From Limimonas halophila (lineage in GTDB: Bacteria > Pseudomonadota > Alphaproteobacteria > Kiloniellales > Rhodovibrionaceae): a DNA stretch of 64,000 nt. The DNA is taken from NCBI RefSeq assembly GCF_900100655.1, contig NZ_FNCE01000001.1, forward strand, positions 310,001 through 374,000, written 5' to 3'. A model generated the notes under the pieces. It worked only from the letters and a program-made list of their open reading frames with translations, was not told where the DNA came from and ran no database searches. Below, piece after piece: positions 45,945 through 55,015 of the stretch. Made by a program: the position numbers and the translations under genes. Numbering within the stretch: the stretch's first letter is position 1; each line of letters starts with the position of its first letter.

Positions 45945-47743
45945 GCCGCGGGCTCCGCCTGGAACTGCATCGCCGCGAGGTGGGCGTAGAGGCCGTTGCG
46001 CGCCATCAACTCCCGGTGGGTGCCACTCTCCACGATGCGCCCGCGGTCCATCACCACGATGCGGTCGGCCTTAAGCACCGTGGCCAAGCGGTGGGCGATG
46101 ATGAGCGTCGTGCGGCCGGCCATGAGGCGGTCGATCCCCGCCTGCACCGCGCGCTCGCTTTCCGAATCCAGGGCGGAGGTCGCCTCGTCCAGCAGCAGCA
46201 CCGTGGGATCGCGCAGGATGGCGCGCGCGATGGCGATGCGCTGGCGCTGTCCGCCGGAGAGGCGCACGCCGCGCTCGCCCAGGTGGGTGGCCAGGCCGTC
46301 CGGAAGCTCTTCCAGAAACGCGCGCGCGCCCGCGGCTTCCGCCGCCGCCAGCACGGCCGCGTCGTCGGCGTCCGGGTTGCCGTAGCGGATGTTCTCGCGC
46401 GCGTCGGCGGAGAAGATCACCGGTTCCTGCGGCACCAGGCCCAGGCGCGCGCGCACCGCGCGCGGATCGGCCGCCCGAAGGTCCACACCGTCCAGCCGCA
46501 CGGTGCCGCCTTCCGGGTCGTAGAAGCGCAGCAGCAGGTGGAAGACGGTGGTCTTGCCCGCGCCGGACGGGCCCACGAGCGCCACCGTCTCGCCCGGCCG
46601 CACGTCCAGGCTGAAATCCGCCAGGGCTGGGGCGTCGGGCCGGGCCGGATAGCGGAAGTCGATGTGCTCGAAGCCGAGCGCGCCGCGTGGCGGCTCGGGC
46701 AGGGGCGTGGGGTGGCGCGGCGCATCGATGGCGACCGGGGTGTGCAGCAGGTCGAGCAGGCGTTCGGTGGCGCCCGCCGCGCGCTGCAGGTCGCCCACGA
46801 CCTCCGAGAGCGCGCCCACGGAACTGGCGATCACCACGGCGTAGAAGACGAAGGCCGCGAGCTGCCCCGCCGTCATGCGCCCGTCCAGCACGGCGTGGCC
46901 ACCCACCCAGAGCACGACCGCGATGGCGGAGAACACCAGCATGATGACCACCGCCGACAGCAAGGCGCGCGCTCGGCTGCGCCCGATGGCGGCGGCGAAG
47001 GCGTCCTCCACGCGCTCGCGGAAGTGCGCGCGGTCCACGGGCTCGTGGTTGAAGGCGTGGACGGTGCGGATGTTCGACAGCGACTCGTCGACGTAGACGC
47101 CCACGTCGGCGATGCGGTCCTGGCTGGCGCGCGACAGGCGTCGCACGCGCCGCCCGAACACCAGCACCGGCACCAGCACCAACGGCGTCACCAGGAAGAC
47201 GATGGCGGTCAGCGTGGGCGAGGTGACGATCAGCAGCACCGTCCCGCCCGCGATCATCAGCAGGTTGCGCAGGGCGATGGGAACGGAGGTGCCCACGACG
47301 AGCTGGAGCAGCGTCGTGTCGGTGGTCAGGCGCGAGAGCACCTCGCCCGTGCGCGTGGTTTCGAAGAAGCCGGGCGAGAGGGCGATCACGTGGTCGAAAA
47401 CGTCGCGGCGCACGTCGGCCACCACGCGCTCGCCCAGCCACGCCACCAGATAGGAGCGGGCGAAGCTCGCCGCGGCCAGCACCGCCACCACCGCGACCAG
47501 GACCATCAGCGCCTGATCCAGGAGCGCCGCGTTGCCCTGGGCGAAGCCGCGGTCCACCAGGGTGCGCAGCCCGCGGCCGAGCGCCAGCACCGTGCCGGCC
47601 GCAACCGTCAGCGCGACGACCGCGCCGGCGATGCGTGTCCGGTAGGGCCGGAGATAGCCCCACAGGTGGCGCAGGGCGCGGAGGTTGCGGGTGCCGGGAC
47701 GGGCGGACGGCGTGCCGCCGCCGGGATCTTGCGCATCGCGCAT
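45914..47743 (-). CDS. ABC exporter, fused permease and ATPase (MsbA-related)
   Basis: Protein of 609 residues. Residues 40-330 hold six membrane helices of the type 1 exporter domain; residues about 365-600 hold the ATPase: Walker [15 protein letters not shown], signature [17 protein letters not shown], Walker [14 protein letters not shown], switch His in IIAHRLATV. It likely exports a lipid or other amphiphile as a homodimer. The ATG at 47743 is chosen because the permease begins soon after; the upstream frame is basic and repetitive. Divergent from rpmE; convergent overlap with the sulfotransferase gene. Confidence 0.93.
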   Translation of the reverse strand: MRDAQDPGGGTPSARPGTRNLRALRHLWGYLRPYRTRIAGAVVALTVAAGTVLALGRGLRTLVDRGFAQGNAALLDQALMVLVAVVAVLAAASFARSYLVAWLGERVVADVRRDVFDHVIALSPGFFETTRTGEVLSRLTTDTTLLQLVVGTSVPIALRNLLMIAGGTVLLIVTSPTLTAIVFLVTPLVLVPVLVFGRRVRRLSRASQDRIADVGVYVDESLSNIRTVHAFNHEPVDRAHFRERVEDAFAAAIGRSRARALLSAVVIMLVFSAIAVVLWVGGHAVLDGRMTAGQLAAFVFYAVVIASSVGALSEVVGDLQRAAGATERLLDLLHTPVAIDAPRHPTPLPEPPRGALGFEHIDFRYPARPDAPALADFSLDVRPGETVALVGPSGAGKTTVFHLLLRFYDPEGGTVRLDGVDLRAADPRAVRARLGLVPQEPVIFSADARENIRYGNPDADDAAVLAAAEAAGARAFLEELPDGLATHLGERGVRLSGGQRQRIAIARAILRDPTVLLLDEATSALDSESERAVQAGIDRLMAGRTTLIIAHRLATVLKADRIVVMDRGRIVESGTHRELMARNGLYAHLAAMQFQAEPAAQTETAAGTV

Positions 47744-48003
47744 GGCGGGCCTCGCGGTTTGTCGTCGCGCGCAAGACCTATCGGCGGCCACCGCCGTCGG
47801 CAAGCTGCATCCCTTGCGTCCTGGCGCCGCGCTCTCTATACACCTGCCCCTGGACAATCCTCCGAGAACAGGCGGGCGAAGCGTCGTCCCGGCCGGCCGG
47901 GCCAGGGCGGCGCGTTGCATTCGCGGGATGCACGCCGCCGCTTCGCCCCATAGCCGCCGGAGTACGCGCTCCGGCCCGAACGAGCGAACGGAAAGGGCGC
48001 GCC

Positions 48004-48243
48004 ATGAAGAAGGGCATCCACCCCGATTACCACGAGATCAACGTGGTCATGACGGACGGCAGCGAGTTCAAGACCCGGTCGACCTACGGCCAGGAAGGCG
48101 CGAGCCTGCGGCTGGAGATCGACCCCAAGACCCACGCTGCCTGGACCGGCGAGCACCGCCTGAACACCACCGCTGGGCAGATGGCCAAGTTCAACCAGCG
48201 CTTCGGCGGCAACCTCGCCAACATGTCCGCCCGCAAGAAGTAA
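48004..48243 (+). CDS. rpmE: 50S ribosomal protein L31 (zinc-free type)
   Basis: L31 of 79 residues: [37 protein letters not shown]-like and FNQRFGG segments. It has no cysteine, so it is the C-minus form that does not need zinc. AACGGAAAGGGCGCGCC precedes the ATG. A short GC hairpin (48254-48276) followed by TTTT lies after the stop and may terminate it. Confidence 0.94.
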   Translation: MKKGIHPDYHEINVVMTDGSEFKTRSTYGQEGASLRLEIDPKTHAAWTGEHRLNTTAGQMAKFNQRFGGNLANMSARKK

Positions 48244-48392
48244 GCGCGCGAACGCGGGGTCGTCCGAGCGCCCCGCCGTTTTCGCCGCGAGTCGGCCGCG
48301 CCCTTGTGTTCGGGTCCCTGCGATCCGGATGCAGGGGCGTTCGGTGTTTGTGGCGGTGGCGGCGTGCGCGAACGAAAGAAGCTGATCCCGGT

Positions 48393-48827
48393 TTACGGCG
48401 ATCCGCTCTCGCGGTCCTGGTCGAGCGTTGCGTCGAGCCGCTGCACCCGCTCGTAGAGGTTGCGCGAGCGGTCGAGCAGGTCCCCCAGCCGCTCCGGCAA
48501 CTCCTCCTTCGGCACGACGGGATCGGCCAGGCACGCGGCCTCGCCGGCCAGCCGGTGTTCGGGCTCGGCGGCCTCGGCGCGCGTGATTTCGCCTTCGTGG
48601 ACGGCGCGCTGGGTGAGCAGCCACGCCATCACCTGGGTCAGCCGTGCGGTCAGGCGCATCTCCTCGCAGCTTGCCGCCAGTTTGCCGCCGGGGCTGAGCC
48701 TGGCGCGTTCCTGCGCGCCGCGGCCCGCGATGTAGTCGCGCGCTTCGCGCGTAAGCTGCAGCGCCTCGTCGTAGGTCCGGCTGAAGAAGGTGACGCTGGC
48801 GCCACCGTCCACGTCGTTCGCGGTCAC
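48393..48827 (-). CDS. rcdA: RcdA-like protein (DUF1465), GTG start
   Basis: Protein of 144 residues of the DUF1465 family, which includes RcdA of Caulobacter, an adaptor that helps ClpXP degrade CtrA and other substrates in the cell cycle. Conserved parts: FFSRTYDEALQLTREARDYI and MRLTARLTQVMAWLLTQRAV. The start is GTG at 48827 with AGGAGCGGCACAC upstream. Together with the CtrA box at 27845-27859 it shows that a CtrA-type circuit exists in this organism. Confidence 0.85.
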   Translation of the reverse strand: MTANDVDGGASVTFFSRTYDEALQLTREARDYIAGRGAQERARLSPGGKLAASCEEMRLTARLTQVMAWLLTQRAVHEGEITRAEAAEPEHRLAGEAACLADPVVPKEELPERLGDLLDRSRNLYERVQRLDATLDQDRESGSP

Positions 48828-48936
48828 GTGTGCCGCTCCTCTTGCCGCCGGCTGGCTGCCATACTCGGAATCCTAGCAGGCGCCGCCGGGCGCCGACAGC
48901 TAGCCGTCCGGATGCGCCGGCCGGGGGAACGCGCTG

Positions 48937-49989
48937 TCAGGCCATCCCGGTTTCGGCCTCGAGCGCCGTCATAAGGTCGCCCACGGGCACGCGCCGGGCA
49001 AGGGCGGCGCCCTGACCGGCGCGGAGGGCCCGCAACTCGGGCATGCGCCGCTCGGCCGCGGCCCGGCGAATGGGCGCCGTCAACGCCGCCTGCGCAGGGT
49101 AATCGGCGATGGGGGCATCCGCCACTTCCATCACGAACCGGTTGCGGACCACGCGCTCCGGCCGCCCCGTGAAGGCCCGGGTGACAACGGTGCCGTCGTC
49201 GCGTGCCGTCTTCACGGCGTTCGCGTAGGTCCCGTCGGCGCCGCTTTCGTCCACCGCCACGAAGGCGGTGCCCATCATCACGCCGACCGCGCCGAGCGCG
49301 AGCGCGGCGCGGATGGCTTCACCGGTCATGATGCCGCCCGCGGCGATCACCGGCCGGCGCACGGCCGCGCGCAGCCCCTGCACCAACGCCAGCGTGCCCA
49401 CCAGGCCGTGGTCGGCCGGAACCGCGAAGGTGGCGCGCGGCCCGCCGGCCTCCGCGCCCTGGGCCACGATCACGTCGACCAGCCCCGTGTCCGCCAGCAT
49501 GATGCCCTCCGTCACCGTTGTGGCGGTGGCAAGCACGAGCGCGCCCGTGGATCGCACGGTGCGCAGCACGGTCTCCGGCGGCACGCCGCCGGTGACGGAG
49601 ACGACCGCCGGCCGCGCGCCGCACACGGCCTCGACCTGGCGCTCGAGCGTCGGCGGTTCCGGTTCGGGCGACACATCCGGCGCGTCGAGGTCCAGCTCCT
49701 CGCGGAAGGGGTGGAGCGCGGCCGACGCACGCGCCACCGGCGCCCCGTCGCCGGTGGGCGGCGCCAGCGCGAGGTCGAGGTGCAGCGGCGCGTCGGTGCG
49801 GGCGCGCACCGCGGCAACGGCGTCGGCGATGCGGTCGGAGGGCATGTCCGCGGTGCCGAGCGCGCCGACGCCGCCGGCTTCACCCACGGCGGCCGCCAAC
49901 TCGGGCGTGGCGATCCCGCCCCACATGGGTGCTTGCAGGATGGGGGCGCGCACGCCCAGTTCCTCGGTGAGGTCGGTGGCCGGCCACAT
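48937..49989 (-). CDS. nitronate-monooxygenase-like flavoprotein with altered active-site motif
   Basis: TIM-barrel FMN protein of 350 residues similar to 2-nitropropane dioxygenase/nitronate monooxygenase: QAPMWGGIATPEL at the start, VSVTGGVPP, GGIMTGEAIRAALALGA and VMMGTAF. The class I signature QGxEAGGHRG appears as QGAEAGGPRATF, with Pro184 where the catalytic His normally lies, so nitronate oxidation as known is doubtful; another FMN reaction is possible. GGGAGGCAAACACG precedes the ATG. Transcribed away from the histidine kinase gene's terminator. Confidence 0.85.
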   Translation of the reverse strand: MWPATDLTEELGVRAPILQAPMWGGIATPELAAAVGEAGGVGALGTADMPSDRIADAVAAVRARTDAPLHLDLALAPPTGDGAPVARASAALHPFREELDLDAPDVSPEPEPPTLERQVEAVCGARPAVVSVTGGVPPETVLRTVRSTGALVLATATTVTEGIMLADTGLVDVIVAQGAEAGGPRATFAVPADHGLVGTLALVQGLRAAVRRPVIAAGGIMTGEAIRAALALGAVGVMMGTAFVAVDESGADGTYANAVKTARDDGTVVTRAFTGRPERVVRNRFVMEVADAPIADYPAQAALTAPIRRAAAERRMPELRALRAGQGAALARRVPVGDLMTALEAETGMA

Positions 49990-50093
49990 CGTGTTTGCCT
50001 CCCGCTCGCGCGCCGTGGCGTGCGATCCCGCGCCGATCCGGACGCGGCGTCAAGCGCGCGCCGCTCGATATGGCCCGGACACCAGGTGGCCGA

Positions 50094-50125
50094 AAAAGGT
50101 TGGCCCCGGCGCATGCGCCGGGGCC
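50094..50125 (-). terminator. palindromic terminator after the histidine kinase gene
   Basis: A perfect 24-base palindrome, GGCCCCGGCGCA and its complement, at 50102-50125. On the minus strand it is followed by AACCTTTTT, giving a plausible terminator 109 bases after the kinase stop and before the downstream NMO-like gene. The perfect dyad may instead act as a binding site. Confidence 0.55.
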
Positions 50126-50234
50126 TGGGAGCAAAGGGTCGATATCGCCGCTGCCGGGGAGGGCTGCGTGCGGCGATAGCGGTATTCTGAGAAAACCGGA
50201 AAGCACCTGCAAGCCCTTTTTGCGAGTCGCTATG

Positions 50235-51419
50235 CTACTCGGCCGCGAGGCGTGCCGCCGGCGGTTCGGTTTCAACCCGTGCCACGGCTCGTCCGCCGGG
50301 CATGTGAACGTGAACACAGGTGCCCTCGCCGGGCGTGCTGGTGATGTCCAGGTGGCCGCCGTGCATGGCCGTGAGGGTCTGCGTCAGGGCCAGCCCGATG
50401 CCGGCGCCCTCGATCTTCTGGCGCCGGGCGGTGCGGCCGCGCCCGAACGGCTCCTTGATGCGCGGGATCTCGTGTTCGGGAATGCCGGGGCCGGTGTCGC
50501 AAATGTGCAGCACCACGCCGCAGTCGGCTGCGTCGTCCACTGTTAGCGCGACGCGGCCGCCCGCGGGGGTGAATTTGATGGCGTTGTTGCCCAGGTTGAG
50601 GATGATCTGAAGCAGCTTGCCTTCGTCCGCCCACAGCCGGGTGCGACTGCGCAGCTGCGTGGTGAGCGTGACCTGCTTGTCCCGCGCGCGAACCTGAAGG
50701 ATGCGGGCGGCCTCCTCGACCACCGCAGGGACGTCCACCTCGCCCTCGTCGAGCTCCATCCGTCCGGCCTCGGCGCGGGAGAGGTCCAGCAGGTCGCTGA
50801 TGAGGTCGAGCAGACGCTTGCCGCTGCCGTGGATGTCGCGCAGGTATTCCGCCTGTTTGTCGTTCACGGGCCCCGCCGCGCCGGCGGCCAGCATATCGGT
50901 GAAACCCATGATGGCGTTCAGCGGCGTGCGCAGCTCGTGGCTGAGGTTGGCGAGGAAGGTCGTCTTCGCCTCGTTCGCGCGCTCCGCCTGCTTGCGCGCG
51001 TGGTCGAGCTCGGCGATCTGGGTGCGGGCGTCGCTGACCGAGCGCTTGAGAAGGGCCTGGATCGTGCCGACGCCAGCGTAACGGCCGCCCTCGACGACGA
51101 TGAAGCCCTCTTCCAGCGCCCACTGCTTTTCCGTGGCGATCAGCTCGTTGACGCGGTCGATCGTGGTGCCGCTCTCCACGACCAGCGGGTTGCCGCGCAT
51201 CAACAGCGAGATGGGCCGGTGCTCATAAAGCGCGTAGGTCACGGGATGCGCCAGGTTGCGCATCAGCGCCGTGCGCCCCGCCATCCCGATGGGGCGGCCG
51301 TCCTCGACCACGGCCAGACCGGCCGTCGCATCCAGCTCGTGCATGAGCGCGAGGACGTCGCTGCATGCCATGTCGCTGGAAATCGCGGGCAGCGGGTGGG
51401 CGATCGAACCGATCAACAT
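50235..51419 (-). CDS. soluble histidine kinase with N-terminal CBS pair
   Basis: Protein of 394 residues with no membrane helices. Residues about 1-125 read as two CBS-type motifs, followed by a coiled linker (ARKQAERANEAKTTF), a HisKA domain with the phospho-His in FLANLSHELRTPLN, and a HATPase domain with NNAIKFTPAGG, DTGPGIP and GAGIGLALTQTL. It should sense a cytosolic ligand such as nucleotides through the CBS pair. The ATG at 51419 is preferred over upstream ones because the first beta-strand of the CBS region begins there; the exact start is uncertain. No response-regulator gene is adjacent. Confidence 0.9.
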   Translation of the reverse strand: MLIGSIAHPLPAISSDMACSDVLALMHELDATAGLAVVEDGRPIGMAGRTALMRNLAHPVTYALYEHRPISLLMRGNPLVVESGTTIDRVNELIATEKQWALEEGFIVVEGGRYAGVGTIQALLKRSVSDARTQIAELDHARKQAERANEAKTTFLANLSHELRTPLNAIMGFTDMLAAGAAGPVNDKQAEYLRDIHGSGKRLLDLISDLLDLSRAEAGRMELDEGEVDVPAVVEEAARILQVRARDKQVTLTTQLRSRTRLWADEGKLLQIILNLGNNAIKFTPAGGRVALTVDDAADCGVVLHICDTGPGIPEHEIPRIKEPFGRGRTARRQKIEGAGIGLALTQTLTAMHGGHLDITSTPGEGTCVHVHMPGGRAVARVETEPPAARLAAE

Positions 51420-51786
51420 GGCGCGAGTTCCCCGTTCCATCTCGTACAGCGCCACGAACGCCGCCCGTGGCCGCGTGTGGATCGCGCCGACCGGGAACAG
51501 CGTCGATTGTGTCAAAGTCCGGCTGGGTCGGCTCCGAGCCTGCACCGCGACGGTTAAACCTTTTTCCAGATGCAATGACGCTTCGATGACACCCGGAGGC
51601 CGCGGACGGCGCCCGCGACCCCGCCAGCCCCGGTGCTGTCCTTCCACGGTTCAGGGCACCGGCAATTCAATCCGATTGGGAGTCCACCAACCGGTCCGCG
51701 GTTTACCACGAAGGAGTATTTTGCAGTTCGCGCATGTAAGGTGAGAATTGCACTAATTGTCTGTGACATTTTCGTGGAGATTGAAC
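51420..51786. other. 367-base divergent promoter region
   Basis: Between the histidine kinase and the mechanosensitive-channel gene. Bases about 51700-51780 are AT-rich relative to the genome and must hold promoters. GGAG seven bases before 51787 is the ribosome site of the channel gene. No further gene or RNA is recognised. Confidence 0.4.
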
Positions 51787-53323
51787 ATGGAGACCTGGAG
51801 CGGCTTCGTCGAGACCGCGACGGCATATGCGCTCAACGTCGCCGCCGCGGTCGTGATTCTCGTCGTCGGCTGGGTGTTGGCCTGGATCATCGCCGCGCTG
51901 GTTCGCAATGGGCTGCGGCGGACACGCCTGAACGAATGGGTGGCGGGCGAGGTCACGGGGGAGTCGCCGGATCGCGCCGTCACGCTGGATCGCTGGATCG
52001 CGCGGGCTGTGTTCATCGTGCTGATGGTGTTCGTGCTCATCGCCGTTTTCGAGGCCCTGCTGCTGCAATCCATCACCGCGCCGCTGAGCGAAATGCTGAC
52101 CGTGGTGCTGGACTACGCGCCGCGTATTGCTGGTGCGGCGGCCGTGATCGCGGTGGCTTGGCTGTTGGCGACGGTGTTCCGTGCGTTCATCCGCGGGGGG
52201 GTTGGGCGCGCTCAAGCTCGACCGGCGCCTGGGTGAGGACGCGCTTCCCGCCGATCAGGCGACGCTGGCGCAGACCATCGCCAACACGGTTTACTGGCTG
52301 GTGCTGTTGCTGTTCGTGCCGGCCGTGCTGGGCGTGCTCCAAATCGAGGGGTTGCTCGGGCCGGTCGAGCGCATGGTGGACAAGGTGCTCGGCTATCTGC
52401 CGAACGTCGCCGTCGCGGGCCTCATCCTGGCCGTCGGCTGGCTGGTGGCGCGCCTCGTGCAGCGGCTGGTCACCCAGCTTCTGGCGTCGGCCGGCTTCGA
52501 CGGGGCGGCCCGCACCTACCGCGTGGACACCGTTGTCGGGCGCGGCACCACGCCGTCCCAGGCGATCGGGATCGTCGTGCACGTGCTGATCCTGCTGCCC
52601 ATCGTGGTGGCGGCGCTGAACGCGCTTCAGATCGCGGCCGTTACGGGCCCGGCGGAGCACATGCTGGACCTGATCATCGCCGCGATTCCGCGCATCTTCG
52701 CGGCGGCCGTGCTGCTCGGGCTGTCCTATTTCGCCGCGCGCATCGCCGGGAAGCTGGTCAGCCAGCTTCTTCAGGCCATCGGGTTCGACCGCGTGCTCGT
52801 GCGCCTGGGCATGGAAACACAGGAGGTGCCGGAGACCGGCCGCACGCCCTCGCAGGTGGCGGGCTATCTGGTGGTGGTCGCGGTGCTTCTCTTCGCCGCG
52901 ATGGAAGCCCTGGCGCTGCTGGAATTCGGCAACTTGGCCGGGCTGATCGAGCAGCTGCTGGTCTTCTTCGGGGAGATCCTGATGGGCCTGATCGTCATCG
53001 GCGTGGGCATCTTCCTGTCCGGCGTCGCCGCCCACACCATCCGCGCGAGCAAGGCTTGGCAGGCGGAGCGGCTGGCACTGATCGCGCGCGTTGCCGTGAT
53101 CGCGCTGGCCGGCGCCATGGGCCTGCAGCAGATGGGGCTGGCCGATCAGATCATCAATCTGGCCTTCGGGCTGCTGCTCGGCGCCGTCGCCGTGGCCGCG
53201 GCCGTGGCCTTCGGCCTGGGCGGGCGCGACCTTGCCGCCCGCGAACTCGACCGTTGGATCGGCGGTTCCGGCGGCAGCGGCGCTGGCAAGAGCGGCCAGC
53301 GCGGCGGCAGCCCCGCAAAGTGA
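51787..53323 (+). pseudogene. mechanosensitive channel-like gene (CmpX-type) disrupted by a one-base frameshift
   Basis: The gene encodes a polytopic protein with repeated conserved TM-helix modules, as in the CmpX/mechanosensitive ion-channel group; without the shift it would have 511 residues and about ten membrane segments. The first part (METWSGFVETATAYALN...) runs to FRAFIRGG, where a run of seven G at 52195-52201 throws it into another frame that stops at 52236. The second frame continues GLGALKLDRRLGEDALP to 53323. With six G the two parts join as FIRGGLGALKLD, exactly as expected. It is either a real inactivation, phase variation at the G tract, or an assembly error. Confidence 0.85.
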
Positions 53324-53383
53324 GCACGCTTTCCACGCGCTGCGGCGACGACGCGTGGTTGGGCGAATGGCAGCGCCTTACCC

Positions 53384-53417
53384 CGCCCAGCCAGCGAGCT
53401 TGCTCGCTGGCTGGGCG
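53384..53417. repeat. long perfect hairpin in convergent intergenic space
   Basis: CGCCCAGCCAGCGAGC and its exact complement, 16 bp each, separated by only TT. No T run follows on either strand. It lies between two convergent genes and could act as a transcript 3'-end stabiliser or a weak terminator. The rest of 53324-53580 has only a small GAACTG/CAGTTC stem at 53567-53582 that includes the next gene's stop codon. Confidence 0.6.
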
Positions 53418-53580
53418 ACCCTCTGCTGAAGGAAAGGGTATGTTGTGCGTGTGGCTGACGACCACGGCCAACCAAACGCCGAAGCCCTGGCGGAAGGCCG
53501 ACCCTGGGTGCTTTTGAAAGGGCCTGGTGCCTGACAAGCCCCCATTTATGGCCAACTGATGGGATTGAACTGCCGACAGT

Positions 53581-55011
53581 TCAGGGTTGGGTGAGCTTGA
53601 ACTCGATGCGGCGGTTGCGGCGGTAGACTTCGGGGGAATTGCCTTCCGCGAGGGGACGGTTGGCGCCGAAGCCGGTGGCGGCGAGGCGGCGCGCGGGAAT
53701 GCCTTCGGCAATCAGTGTCTTGACCACCTCCACAGCGCGCGCCGTGGAGAGTTCCCAGTTGGAGGGGAAGCGTTCGGTGTCGATCGGGCGCTTGTCGGTG
53801 TGACCGTCGACGCGCAGCACCCAGTCCACGTCGTCCGGGATCTGCGGGATGATGTTCTGAAGCGTGTCCGCAAGCTGGCGGATCTGCTGCTGGCCGTCCT
53901 CGTCGAGCTGCGCGGAAGCAGAAGGGAAAAGCACCTCCGATTGGAAGACGAAGCGGTCGCCCACCACGCGGATGGTTTCGCGGTCGCCCAGCACCTTTTT
54001 TAGCTCGGCGAAGAACTCCGAGCGCGCCTCGGCCAACTCCTGAACACGCTGGGCGAGGGCAGTGTTGAGGCGCTCGCCCAGGTTGGCGATGCGCACGTCC
54101 TTTTCCTCGATGGTCGCTTCCGCGGCGTTGAGCGCGGCGTTGAGGCGGGCGACTTGCCGGCGCAGCGAGGACAGCTGACTGTTGAGGACGTCGATCTTGG
54201 CGGCCTGTTCCTCGGTCAGCTTCTGCTGCTTTTCCAGCTTGCTTTCCAGCGTCTTGGCCTGATCGCGCTGGTTGGACAGCGTCGTCTGAAGGGAAGCCAC
54301 CTTTTCCTTGCGCTCTACCGCCGTCTCGCGCGCGGCTTGCAGCTTGTCCTGCAGCGTAGTGATGCGTTGCTGGCGCTGCTCGGCGGTCTGGCGAAGGTTC
54401 GCCAGCTCTTCCTTGCGCTCCTTGGCCTCTTCCTGCGCCGCGTTCAGGCGGGACTCCAGCGACGCCACCTCGCGGCGCAGCTCCTCGCGCAGGCTTTTGA
54501 GCGCCTGGATCTGTTGGAGCTGGGCCTCGATCGTGTCCTTGTTGGCCTTCACGTTGTCCTGCGCGTCGGCCAGCTGTTCCTTGGTGCTGGAGAGCTCCTG
54601 ACGGGCGGCCGAGAGGTCCTGCTCGGTGCTTTGCAGGTCGTCGCGCGCGGCGGCCAGCTGTTGCTTGAGGCTGGCGCGCTCTTCCTTCACCTGCGAGAGC
54701 TGATCGGACAGCTGCTCGCGTTTGCGGATCGAGGCCTGGAGTTCGCTGGACAGCTCCTCGATGTTGCTGCGCAACTCCTGGTTGGCGTCGCGCTCCATGC
54801 TGAGCAGCTGCGACAGCTCGCTCACCCGGCTTTGCAGGTCGCTCAGAGCTTCGTTGCGTCCGGACAGCGCCACGGAGAGGAAGAACTGCGCGACGAAGAA
54901 GACCATCAGCACGAAGATGACGACCAGCAACAGGCTGGCCAGGCCGTCGACGAAGCCGGGCCAGATGTTGACGGTGTTCTGCTGCCGGTCGCGGCGCCCG
55001 AGCGGCTGCAT
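53581..55011 (-). CDS. MotB-like OmpA-domain protein with long coiled coil
   Basis: Protein of 476 residues. A single N-terminal membrane helix (WPGFVDGLASLLLVVIFVLM) has Asp22 at the position of the proton-binding Asp of MotB/ExbD-type stators. Residues about 50-335 form an uninterrupted coiled coil rich in Glu, Gln, Arg and Leu. The C-terminus (about 345-476) is an OmpA peptidoglycan-binding domain with VDGHTDKRP and RRNRRIEFKL. It should span the periplasm and clamp to peptidoglycan. Its gene starts four bases after the MotA/ExbB-like gene's stop, so the two form one machine. Confidence 0.9.
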   Translation of the reverse strand: MQPLGRRDRQQNTVNIWPGFVDGLASLLLVVIFVLMVFFVAQFFLSVALSGRNEALSDLQSRVSELSQLLSMERDANQELRSNIEELSSELQASIRKREQLSDQLSQVKEERASLKQQLAAARDDLQSTEQDLSAARQELSSTKEQLADAQDNVKANKDTIEAQLQQIQALKSLREELRREVASLESRLNAAQEEAKERKEELANLRQTAEQRQQRITTLQDKLQAARETAVERKEKVASLQTTLSNQRDQAKTLESKLEKQQKLTEEQAAKIDVLNSQLSSLRRQVARLNAALNAAEATIEEKDVRIANLGERLNTALAQRVQELAEARSEFFAELKKVLGDRETIRVVGDRFVFQSEVLFPSASAQLDEDGQQQIRQLADTLQNIIPQIPDDVDWVLRVDGHTDKRPIDTERFPSNWELSTARAVEVVKTLIAEGIPARRLAATGFGANRPLAEGNSPEVYRRNRRIEFKLTQP

Positions 55012-55015
55012 GGGG

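Noticed and set aside
53530-53585. tRNA 3'-end-like fragment on the minus strand (GGCAGTTCAATCCC)
   Set aside because: T-loop-like bases occur, but no matching acceptor stem, D arm or anticodon arm is present; the resemblance is too short.
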